A stretch of DNA of 6,989 bases from an uncultured Oscillospiraceae bacterium (GTDB taxonomy: Bacteria; Bacillota; Clostridia; Oscillospirales; JAAYXM01). The notes under the pieces are model-generated. The model had not been told where the DNA came from. It did no database searches and saw only the letters and a program-made list of their open reading frames with translations. The stretch spans positions 1 through 6,989 of the forward strand of contig CAKUEM010000071.1 of assembly GCA_934646115.1 (NCBI GenBank). Reading direction: 5' to 3'. The translations under genes and the position numbers were made by a program. The first letter of the stretch is position 1. Each line of letters starts with the position of its first letter. Positions 1 through 5,571 of the stretch are shown here, in pieces.

Positions 1-30
1 ATTGAGCTTCCCCTTATGGGATGATTTTGC

Positions 31-66
31 GTGCGGGTGGTGTGTGCCATCCGTGCTTTTTGTTTT
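31..66 (+). terminator. Leader attenuator hairpin ahead of infC (L20-leader-like)
   Basis: Arms 31-40 and 47-56 form a 10-bp stem with three G-T wobbles around a six-base loop, followed by a T-rich run at 57-66. This is the shape of an intrinsic terminator, yet it ends only about 6 nt before the infC ribosome binding site. In Bacillus, ribosomal protein L20 represses infC-rpmI-rplT by promoting termination in the leader, and this hairpin sits where that attenuator belongs. A possible competing pairing is GGATG at 19-23 with CATCC at 48-52. The promoter and most of the L20-binding part lie left of the window. The hairpin is seen; its role is inferred from the family. Confidence 0.65.
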
Positions 67-71
67 ATGAT

Positions 72-88
72 GGAGGTGCTTACGTATC
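72..88 (+). promoter_or_regulatory. infC ribosome binding site and ATC start
   Basis: GGAGG at 72-76 is followed by a 9-nt spacer and then ATC in frame with IF3. The spacing is ideal for ATC at 86 and too long for TTG at 95. IF3 discriminates against AUU, AUC and AUA starts, so this site would let IF3 limit its own synthesis. It lies directly after the T-run of the attenuator hairpin. Confidence 0.6.
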
Positions 89-607
89 AGCCGTTTGGAT
101 CATCAAATCAATGAAGAAATCCGGGACCGTGAGGTTCGTCTTGTCAGCGCGGAGGGTGAGCAGCTGGGGATCATGTCCGGCAAGGAAGCGCTCGCTCTGG
201 CGGATGAAAAGGGCTTGGATTTAGTCAAGATTGCCCCGAAGGCCACGCCGCCGGTCTGCCGTATTATGGATTACGGCAAGTTCAAGTTTGAACAGGAAAA
301 GCGCGAAAAAGAAGCGCGGAAAAATCAAAAGATTGTGGATATCAAGGAAGTGCGCATGACGCCGGGTATCGACACGCATGATTTTAACGTGAAGATGAAT
401 AACGCGATCCGTTTTCTGAAATCCGGTGATAAGGTCAAGGTTACCGTTCGCTTTAAGGGCCGCGAATTGGCGCATACCTCGATCGGGAACACGCTGCATG
501 CGCGTTTCGCAGAGGGTTGCGCGGAATATGCAACGGTCGAAAAGCAGCCAAAGCTGGAAGGGCGTCAGATGATTATGTTCCTTGCGCCGAAGCAAGCGGG
601 TAAGTAG
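86..607 (+). CDS. infC: Translation initiation factor IF-3
   Basis: IF3 binds the 30S subunit, prevents premature 50S joining and checks the initiator tRNA and start codon. The protein has the usual two-domain layout. The N-terminal domain opens with INEEIRD and carries the PPVCRIMDYGKFKFEQ signature, then a lysine-rich linker (KREKEARKNQK), then the C-terminal domain (KEVRMTPGI, HDFNVK, VRFKGRE). Length is 173 aa, normal for the family. The start chosen is ATC at 86-88. GGAGG at 72-76 lies 9 nt before it, whereas it is 18 nt before the TTG at 95. The added residues (Met-Ser-Arg) make the N-terminus resemble Bacillus IF3. The frame is closed by TGA at 68-70 and has no ATG or GTG upstream. A rare start fits IF3 autoregulation, known for AUU-started infC. 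The gene heads the operon, 33 nt before rpmI. Product is certain; the exact start is an inference. Confidence 0.96.
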   Translation: MSRLDHQINEEIRDREVRLVSAEGEQLGIMSGKEALALADEKGLDLVKIAPKATPPVCRIMDYGKFKFEQEKREKEARKNQKIVDIKEVRMTPGIDTHDFNVKMNNAIRFLKSGDKVKVTVRFKGRELAHTSIGNTLHARFAEGCAEYATVEKQPKLEGRQMIMFLAPKQAGK

Positions 608-640
608 AGCTGTCACACACATACGAGAGGAGATATAAAA

Positions 641-838
641 ATGCCTAAGATGAAAACTCATAGCGGAGCGTCGAAGCGCTTTAAAGTGACGAAAAGCGGT
701 AAAGTCAAGCTTACGCACATGAACAGAAGACACATTCTGAACAAGAAGAGCACCAAGCGCAAGAGAACGCTGAGAAAAGCGGGCTACGCTTCCACTGCGA
801 ACGAGGCTACGCTTCAGCGCATGCTCATGAGCAAGTAA
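641..838 (+). CDS. rpmI: 50S ribosomal protein L35
   Basis: A small basic protein of the large ribosomal subunit, 65 aa, the usual length. It begins MPKMKTHSGASKRFK, the hallmark L35 N-terminus, and contains the RRHILNKKS and KRKRTLRK segments of the family, rich in Lys and Arg for rRNA contact. AGGAG at 628-632 lies 8 nt before the ATG. It is the middle gene of infC-rpmI-rplT, 33 nt after infC and 32 nt before rplT, and has no promoter of its own that I can see. Expression should follow the leader attenuator upstream of infC. Confidence 0.98.
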   Translation: MPKMKTHSGASKRFKVTKSGKVKLTHMNRRHILNKKSTKRKRTLRKAGYASTANEATLQRMLMSK

Positions 839-870
839 AACTTTAAAATTCAGAATGGAGGCACATATAG

Positions 871-1224
871 ATGGCTAGAGTTAAAGGCGCAATGATGACG
901 CGCAAAAGAAGAAAAAAGATTTTAAAAATGGCGAAGGGCTACTGGGGCGCAAAGAGCAAACATTATAAGATGGCGAACCAGGCAGTGATGAAGTCCCTGA
1001 CCTATGCATACACGGGTCGCCGCTTAAAGAAGCGCGACTTCCGCCGCCTGTGGATCACCCGCATCTCCGCTGCTGCGAAGATGAACGGCATGAACTATTC
1101 GCGCTTTATGAACGGTCTGAAGAAGGCGGGCGTTGAGATCAACCGCAAGATGCTTGCGGATATGGCGCAGTCGGACGCGAACGCGTTCAAGGCGCTGGTC
1201 GATATTGCAAAGGCAAACGTTTAA
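871..1224 (+). CDS. rplT: 50S ribosomal protein L20
   Basis: L20 is an early-assembly large-subunit protein that binds 23S rRNA and, in known relatives, also represses its own operon by binding the mRNA leader. The product is 117 aa, a typical length. It has the basic N-terminal extension (MARVKGAMMTRKRRKKILK), the conserved AKGYWGAKSKHYKMANQ stretch, then RRLKKRDFRRLWITRI and the globular C-terminal part with NGLKKAGVEINRKMLADMA. GGAGG at 857-861 is 9 nt upstream of the ATG. It is the last gene of the operon, followed after 19 nt by a strong terminator. Confidence 0.98.
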   Translation: MARVKGAMMTRKRRKKILKMAKGYWGAKSKHYKMANQAVMKSLTYAYTGRRLKKRDFRRLWITRISAAAKMNGMNYSRFMNGLKKAGVEINRKMLADMAQSDANAFKALVDIAKANV

Positions 1225-1243
1225 CTTTAACTATTATATCTTT

Positions 1244-1280
1244 CAGGCGGGCAATGCAAAAATTGCTCGCCTGATTTTTT
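1244..1280 (+). terminator. Intrinsic terminator of the infC-rpmI-rplT operon
   Basis: Arms 1244-1255 and 1262-1273 form a 12-bp stem with a single G-T wobble around a six-base loop, followed by ATTTTTT at 1274-1280. This is a textbook Rho-independent terminator 19 nt after the rplT stop. Confidence 0.95.
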
Positions 1281-1311
1281 ATGCCCAGTCAAAAAAGGAC
1301 CGGGCATTTTT
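1281..1311 (+). terminator. Second, back-up terminator
   Basis: ATGCCC (1281-1286) pairs with GGGCAT (1302-1307). After one A/C mismatch, GTC pairs with GAC (1288-1290 and 1298-1300) around an A-rich loop. T-run 1307-1311 follows. It starts immediately after the first terminator, giving a tandem pair for plus-strand transcripts. On the minus strand it is followed by A residues, so it is unlikely to serve pyrG. Confidence 0.75.
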
Positions 1312-1321
1312 GTAAAATACA

Positions 1322-1353
1322 GCGCCCCGGAGCCTGCTTAGGTCCCGGGGCGC
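1322..1353 (-). terminator. Likely pyrG terminator hairpin
   Basis: GCGCCCCGG (1322-1330) pairs perfectly with CCGGGGCGC (1345-1353). After one mismatch the stem continues for four more pairs to a GCTT tetraloop at 1336-1339. It begins 21 nt past the pyrG stop. On the minus strand the stem is followed by TGTATTTTAC, a short interrupted T-run, so termination may be less tight than for the rplT side. Confidence 0.65.
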
Positions 1354-1374
1354 AAATCGTTGAGCTTATATACA

Positions 1375-2973
1375 TTAACGGTCCAGCGCGGCTTTGATAA
1401 ATTCGCGGAACAGCGGATGCGCGCGGTTCGGGCGGCTTTTGAATTCCGGATGGAACTGCGCCGCGACAAACCATTTATGACTTGGAATTTCAACGATCTC
1501 AACCAAACGCTCATCCGGCGAAAGACCGCTCAGCTTCATGCCGCTCTGCGAAAATGCTTCACGGAAGCTGTTAGAAAATTCATAACGATGGCGATGCCGC
1601 TCATAGATGATCTCTGTGCCATATGCGGCATAGGATTTCGAGGTTGGATCAAGACGGCAGGGATATAAGCCAAGACGCATCGTGCCGCCCTTATTGGTAA
1701 TATCGCGCTGCTCCGGCATGATATCGATAACCGGATGCGTTGTATCACTCGCAAATTCTGCGGAATGTGCATCAGAATAGCCAAGTACATTGCGCGCGTA
1801 TTCCACAACCGCCATCTGCATGCCGAGGCAAATGCCGAGGAACGGAATGTTGTTTTCACGCGCGTACTGCGTGGCATAAATCTTGCCCTCTACGCCGCGG
1901 TCGCCGAAGCCGCCCGGGACCAAGACTCCGTCGCAGCCGGAAAGATATTCCGCCGCGTTGTCCGCCGTAATATTTTCAGAATCGATCCATGAAATCTCAA
2001 CATTTGCATCGTTTTCGATCCCGCCGTGATGCAGCGCTTCCGCAACGCTCAGATACGCATCGCGCAGCGCAACGTATTTGCCGACCAGAGCGATTTTTAC
2101 GCTGCGTTTTGCTGCTTTAAGCCGCGTGAGCATCGCTTTCCATTCGTCTAACTGGCGCTCACCCGCAGAAAGACCCAGCCGCTCAAGCGCAACAGTGTCC
2201 AGCCCTTCGTTTGCAAGCCAAATCGGAACCTCATACAGCGTGCTCGCGGTCAGATTCTGGATCACGCATTCCGGCGCGATGTTGCAGAACAGAGCAATTT
2301 TATCGCGAATTTCTTTATTGAGCTCCATCTCGGCGCGGCAGACCACGATATCCGGCTGGATCCCGATCGAGAGCAGCTCTTTGACCGAATGCTGCGTCGG
2401 CTTTGATTTCAATTCATTAGAGCCGGGCACAAACGGGACGAGCGAAACATGGACATACAGCACGTTCTGCTTGCCCACATCGACCGAGACCTGACGGATC
2501 GCTTCCAGGAAGGGAAGAGACTCGATATCGCCGACCGTACCGCCGATCTCCGTGATCACAACGTCGGTATTGTCGTTGCGCCCCACGGTATAAATGCGCT
2601 CTTTGATCTCGTTTGTGATGTGCGGAATAACCTGCACCGTGCCGCCGAGATAATCGCCGCGGCGCTCACGGTTGATGACCGACCAGTAGATTTTGCCGGT
2701 GGTGATATTGGAATTTACGCTTAAATTCTCGTCGATAAAGCGCTCATAATGCCCGAGGTCCAAATCGGTCTCCGCCCCATCATCCGTGACGAAAACCTCA
2801 CCATGCTGGTAAGGGCTCATCGTCCCCGGGTCAACATTTAAATACGGGTCGAATTTTTGAATGGTGATGCGCAGCCCGCGGGATTTCAAGAGCCGACCAA
2901 GCGACGCCGCCGTGATTCCCTTACCGAGACCGGATACCACACCACCTGTTACAAAAATATACTTTGTTGCCAT
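1375..2973 (-). CDS. pyrG: CTP synthase (glutamine-hydrolysing)
   Basis: CTP synthase makes CTP from UTP, ATP and glutamine, the last step of de novo pyrimidine nucleotide synthesis. The N-terminal synthetase domain shows the P-loop-like GLGKG at residues 15-19, the DPYLNVDPGTMSPYQHGEVFV block, ETDLDLGHYERF and the UTP-site motif KPTQHSVKEL. The C-terminal class I glutaminase domain carries the nucleophile Cys382 in GICLGMQ, with His508 and Glu510 in FHPEF. Length is 532 aa, normal. I start at the ATG ending at 2973. GGAGG (complement of 2983-2987) is 9 nt from it but only 3 nt from the in-frame ATG at 2979, and MATKYIFVTGG is the usual family N-terminus. The gene is convergent with rplT and divergent from the lipoprotein gene. 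SGLGKG replaces the SSLGKG of many bacteria and resembles eukaryotic enzymes; it should still be functional. Confidence 0.98.
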   Translation of the reverse strand: MATKYIFVTGGVVSGLGKGITAASLGRLLKSRGLRITIQKFDPYLNVDPGTMSPYQHGEVFVTDDGAETDLDLGHYERFIDENLSVNSNITTGKIYWSVINRERRGDYLGGTVQVIPHITNEIKERIYTVGRNDNTDVVITEIGGTVGDIESLPFLEAIRQVSVDVGKQNVLYVHVSLVPFVPGSNELKSKPTQHSVKELLSIGIQPDIVVCRAEMELNKEIRDKIALFCNIAPECVIQNLTASTLYEVPIWLANEGLDTVALERLGLSAGERQLDEWKAMLTRLKAAKRSVKIALVGKYVALRDAYLSVAEALHHGGIENDANVEISWIDSENITADNAAEYLSGCDGVLVPGGFGDRGVEGKIYATQYARENNIPFLGICLGMQMAVVEYARNVLGYSDAHSAEFASDTTHPVIDIMPEQRDITNKGGTMRLGLYPCRLDPTSKSYAAYGTEIIYERHRHRYEFSNSFREAFSQSGMKLSGLSPDERLVEIVEIPSHKWFVAAQFHPEFKSRPNRAHPLFREFIKAALDR

Positions 2974-3012
2974 CTTCATAGCCCTCCCAGAATAACTATC
3001 AATATAGATATT

Positions 3013-3042
3013 ATTTTATCTCTTTTTGCCGTATTGTGTCAA
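3013..3042 (-). promoter_or_regulatory. pyrG promoter (sigma-A type)
   Basis: On the minus strand a perfect TTGACA -35 (3037-3042) is followed, after 18 nt, by TAAAAT (3013-3018), five of six matches to the -10 consensus. A start near 3005-3006 would give a leader of only about 30 nt before the pyrG ATG. Confidence 0.75.
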
Positions 3043-3079
3043 GGGAAGAAGCAGCTTTTTTGCTACGCTTTTAAAAAAA

Positions 3080-3085
3080 TATAAA
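3080..3085 (+). promoter_or_regulatory. Possible -10 element for the lipoprotein gene
   Basis: TATAAA lies in an A/T-rich stretch about 65 nt upstream of the lipoprotein ATG. No good -35 sits at 17 nt; TTGCTA at 3060-3065 is only 14 nt away. Because pyrG diverges, a plus-strand promoter is expected somewhere in 2980-3148, and this is the best candidate I can see. Confidence 0.3.
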
Positions 3086-3148
3086 AAAGAGGGAACATTA
3101 TTGCAGAAATGCGCGTCTTAAAAAACAAACGGCAGGGAGGTAATAGGT

Positions 3149-4012
3149 ATGAAACACCAGTTATTTGTAATTTTAACCATTTTAGCGCTCGCGCTTGCTT
3201 TGACTGCATGTGGAGACAAGGAGGAAACAAACGAGCAAGGCACGCAGCCGCCTAAAGTGTCTGAGCAGCAGGAGCAAATCACGCAGGACGAGGCGGAGAA
3301 GCAGCCGGATGATGCAGCGGAGAAGCAGCCGACGGAGGAAAAACAGCCGGCAGAGGAAAACAAGACGCAGGATACGGCGAAAAAGCCGGAAACATCGAGC
3401 ACGGATCAAGCTGCGGCTAAGCCTGCGCGCCCCACAACGAAGCCGACGACCACAAAACCGGCGGCAAAGCCGGATTCTGCAACAAAGCCCGCCGATAGCA
3501 AACCGAGCGCGAGTACCAAGCCATCGACCAATGCGCCGCAAGCGCCGGCACAGAAGCCGGAGAAGAGCTATTCGATTTCAGAGGTGCATCAGCTTGTGAA
3601 GCGCACGTATGGCGAAGATTATTATGCGGATAGCGCGATCCCGAAGGAAGCGCTTTCCGAGCTGTTTGGGATTTCGCTTTCGGATGTAGAAGAGTGCATT
3701 GCCGAGCAGCCGATGATCAGCGCGAATATCGACACATTTGTTGCCATCAAGGCGGCAAGCGGCAAGGGCGAAAAAATTGCAGCGGCGCTCGAGCGCTATC
3801 AAAAAAGCTTAACGTCTGCAGGCGCGTGCCTGTATCCTTCGAATATTCCCAAGGCGCAGGCGGGACAGGTCGTGCGCGAAGGCGATTATGTGTTCCTTGT
3901 GATGCTGGGCGCGGCGGGCGACGATATGGCGAGCGAGGAAGAGCAGCTTCGCTTTGCGAAGGAACAGGTCGCAAAAGGCGTGGCGGTGATCCGCAATTAT
4001 TTTGCAAAGTAA
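3149..4012 (+). CDS. DUF4358-like lipoprotein with a low-complexity linker
   Basis: Predicted surface lipoprotein of 287 aa and unknown function. Residues 1-21 form a lipoprotein signal peptide: Lys2, a hydrophobic core, and lipobox LTAC with Cys21 as the lipidated residue. Residues 22-140 are low complexity. An acidic, Gln-rich half with repeated KQP units is followed by a Thr/Lys/Pro/Ala half with repeated TKP and AKP units, probably an unfolded tether across the wall. Residues 141-287 look folded and match my recollection of DUF4358 proteins, with ALSELFGIS, PMISANIDTF (from 188), AIKAASGKGEKI and a YPSNIPKAQAGQVV block (from 229) leading to GDYVFLVMLGA. GGGAGG at 3135-3140 is 8 nt before the ATG. 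The MBOAT gene begins 143 nt later on the same strand, and DUF4358 genes are, as I recall, often near MBOAT/DHHW pairs. I infer an accessory role in surface acylation. The family name is from memory of motifs. Confidence 0.85.
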   Translation: MKHQLFVILTILALALALTACGDKEETNEQGTQPPKVSEQQEQITQDEAEKQPDDAAEKQPTEEKQPAEENKTQDTAKKPETSSTDQAAAKPARPTTKPTTTKPAAKPDSATKPADSKPSASTKPSTNAPQAPAQKPEKSYSISEVHQLVKRTYGEDYYADSAIPKEALSELFGISLSDVEECIAEQPMISANIDTFVAIKAASGKGEKIAAALERYQKSLTSAGACLYPSNIPKAQAGQVVREGDYVFLVMLGAAGDDMASEEEQLRFAKEQVAKGVAVIRNYFAK

Positions 4013-4035
4013 GCGTGGATTACCCGGCGCTTGTG

Positions 4036-4044
4036 TGGTATAAT
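4036..4044 (+). promoter_or_regulatory. Extended -10 promoter for the MBOAT-DHHW operon
   Basis: TATAAT at 4039-4044 is a perfect -10, preceded by TGG to make an extended -10 (TGnTATAAT). The -35 region at 17 nt (4016-4021, TGGATT) is poor, as is usual for extended -10 promoters. A start near 4051 would give a leader of about 105 nt before the MBOAT ATG. It lies 24 nt after the lipoprotein stop, so MBOAT-DHHW may be transcribed separately from the lipoprotein. Confidence 0.55.
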
Positions 4045-4103
4045 ATCAGATAGATCAAAGATAGGTTCGGGCTTGACCACCACAATAGTATAAGAGGAAA
4101 AGC

Positions 4104-4138
4104 AGCCTGCGGGGATGCTCGGCATTTCCGCAGGCTTT
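4104..4138 (+). terminator. Strong leader hairpin before the MBOAT gene (terminator or attenuator)
   Basis: AGCCTGCGG (4104-4112) pairs with CCGCAGGCT (4128-4136). Two G-T pairs and an inner ATGC/GCAT stem close on a TCG loop, so the hairpin has about 15 pairs. It is followed by only TTTC, a weak T-run. It ends 4 nt before the TGAGGG ribosome binding site (4141-4146). It could partly terminate lipoprotein transcripts, attenuate the MBOAT operon, or be an mRNA stability element. Confidence 0.5.
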
Positions 4139-4155
4139 CATGAGGGTTATTCGAT

Positions 4156-5559
4156 ATGGTGTTTAGCAGTGTTACCTTTTTGTTTTATTTTTTGCCGATT
4201 GTTCTCATCGCCTATTTTATCAGCCCAAAACGCTTGCGTAATGCAATTCTTGCGGTATCGAGCTTGCTTTTTTATGCTTGGGGCGAGCCGCGATATATTG
4301 TTATTATGTTGTTTTCTACGGCGCTTGACTATACCTGCGGGCTGATGATCGCGCGCGCACGGCGGCGCGGCGGAACGGGCAAGGGATTTTTGCTTATTTC
4401 GATGATCGGGAATTTGAGCGTGCTGGGATTTTTTAAATATTATAACTTCCTTGCGGGCAGTGTGCTGGCTTTGGTTGGTGTGCAGGGGCTTCCGGTTTTC
4501 GATGTTGCGCTGCCGATCGGTATTTCGTTTTATACGTTTCAAACCATGTCGTATACCATCGATGTATACCGCGGAAAGGTTGCGGCGCAGCGTAATTTAA
4601 TCAATTTTGCCACGTTTGTTACGTTGTTCCCGCAGCTGATTGCGGGGCCGATCGTGAAATATACCGATATCGCGCAGGAGCTGGATGATACAGGGCGCGG
4701 AAGCGTGGATCTATTTGCTGAGGGTGTTTCGCGCTTTATCGCCGGGCTTGCGAAAAAGGTGCTGCTTGCCAATAATATCGGGCTTTTGTGGGACACGCTG
4801 CGCGAGACGCCGATCGGACAGATGAGCGCGCTTGGCGCGTGGCTTGGGATTATTGCATACACCTTCCAGATTTATTTCGATTTTTCCGGATATTCCGATA
4901 TGGCAATCGGGCTGGGGAAAATGTTCGGCTTTCGTTTTCCCGAAAACTTCAATTATCCGTATATTTCTCGCTCGATCACAGAGTTTTGGCGGCGCTGGCA
5001 TATGACGCTTTCCGGCTGGTTTCGCGAATACGTGTATATCCCGCTGGGCGGAAACCGACGTGGGCTTGGCATTCAGTTGCGCAATATCCTCATCGTCTGG
5101 CTGCTGACCGGGCTGTGGCATGGCGCAAGCTGGAATTTCCTTGCCTGGGGCTTGTATTACGGCGTGATTCTGCTGCTGGAAAAGCTGTTCCTTTTGAAAT
5201 TTCTTACGCGGTGTCCGCGCGTGGTGCAGCATATTTATACGATGCTGCTCGTTGTGTTGGGCTGGGTATTGTTTGCGTTTGACGAATTGGCGCGCGGCGC
5301 GCAGTATCTTGGTATGATGTTTGGCGTTGGCGTACCGCTTGTGAATGACCAGTCGCTGTTCTCACTGCTCAGCTATCTGCCGATGCTTGTTATATTGATC
5401 CTTGGCGCGACGCCGCTTCCCAAGCGGCTGCTGGAGGCGCCGCGGCTGCGGCCGGCTGTGCGGATGCTGATGCCGGCTCTTGCTGTGGCGGCGCTGCTCT
5501 TATGCACGGCGTATTTGGTGGAGAGCGGCTATAATCCGTTCTTATATTTCCGGTTTTAA
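4156..5559 (+). CDS. MBOAT-family O-acyltransferase (AlgI/DltB-like)
   Basis: Polytopic membrane protein of 467 aa, a normal length for AlgI-type MBOATs, which pass an acyl (often acetyl) group across the membrane for O-acylation of a surface polymer. It opens MVFSSVTFLFYFLPIV, the typical AlgI-like start, followed by about ten or more hydrophobic segments. The core shows GISFYTFQTMSYTIDVYRG, FPQLIAGPIVKY, YFDFSGYSDMAIGLG, then WRRWHMTLSGWFREYVYIPLGG with His282, and LTGLWHGASWNF with His322. The last is the invariant MBOAT histidine, thought to be catalytic; the two-histidine pattern matches AlgI and DltB. TGAGGG at 4141-4146 is 9 nt before the ATG. The DHHW gene follows after 12 nt, its ribosome binding site overlapping this stop, which indicates co-transcription and translational coupling. 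The acyl donor and acceptor cannot be read from sequence. A teichoic acid D-alanylation role is less likely, because no dltA/dltC is present and the partner is DHHW-type. Confidence 0.93.
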   Translation: MVFSSVTFLFYFLPIVLIAYFISPKRLRNAILAVSSLLFYAWGEPRYIVIMLFSTALDYTCGLMIARARRRGGTGKGFLLISMIGNLSVLGFFKYYNFLAGSVLALVGVQGLPVFDVALPIGISFYTFQTMSYTIDVYRGKVAAQRNLINFATFVTLFPQLIAGPIVKYTDIAQELDDTGRGSVDLFAEGVSRFIAGLAKKVLLANNIGLLWDTLRETPIGQMSALGAWLGIIAYTFQIYFDFSGYSDMAIGLGKMFGFRFPENFNYPYISRSITEFWRRWHMTLSGWFREYVYIPLGGNRRGLGIQLRNILIVWLLTGLWHGASWNFLAWGLYYGVILLLEKLFLLKFLTRCPRVVQHIYTMLLVVLGWVLFAFDELARGAQYLGMMFGVGVPLVNDQSLFSLLSYLPMLVILILGATPLPKRLLEAPRLRPAVRMLMPALAVAALLLCTAYLVESGYNPFLYFRF

Positions 5560-5571
5560 GGAGGCGGTCGT

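Noticed and set aside
95..97. TTG as the infC start codon
   Set aside because: The ribosome binding site is 18 nt away and the family N-terminus fits better with the ATC at 86.
221..733. 170-codon open frame on the minus strand across infC and rpmI
   Set aside because: It runs antisense to two certain genes and has no family resemblance.
2974..2979. Upstream ATG for pyrG (two extra residues)
   Set aside because: Only 3 nt separate it from GGAGG; the ATG ending at 2973 has ideal spacing and the usual MATKYIFVTGG start.
3001..3012. AATAT-AG-ATATT inverted repeat near the pyrG transcription start
   Set aside because: It is short and made only of A/T in an A/T-rich gap, so chance is a sufficient explanation; no known operator matches.
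3182..3599. Arginine-rich open frames on both strands over the lipoprotein linker
   Set aside because: They arise from the repetitive Lys/Gln/Pro/Glu codons of the real gene read out of frame; neither has a ribosome binding site or recognisable fold.
4073..4096. TTGACC and TATAAG as a promoter pair
   Set aside because: The spacing is about 10 nt, too short for sigma-A; the extended -10 at 4036-4044 is better.
4045..4155. Possible c-di-GMP or other known riboswitch in the MBOAT leader
   Set aside because: I see none of the conserved aptamer core sequences, and the leader is short; only the hairpin can be supported.
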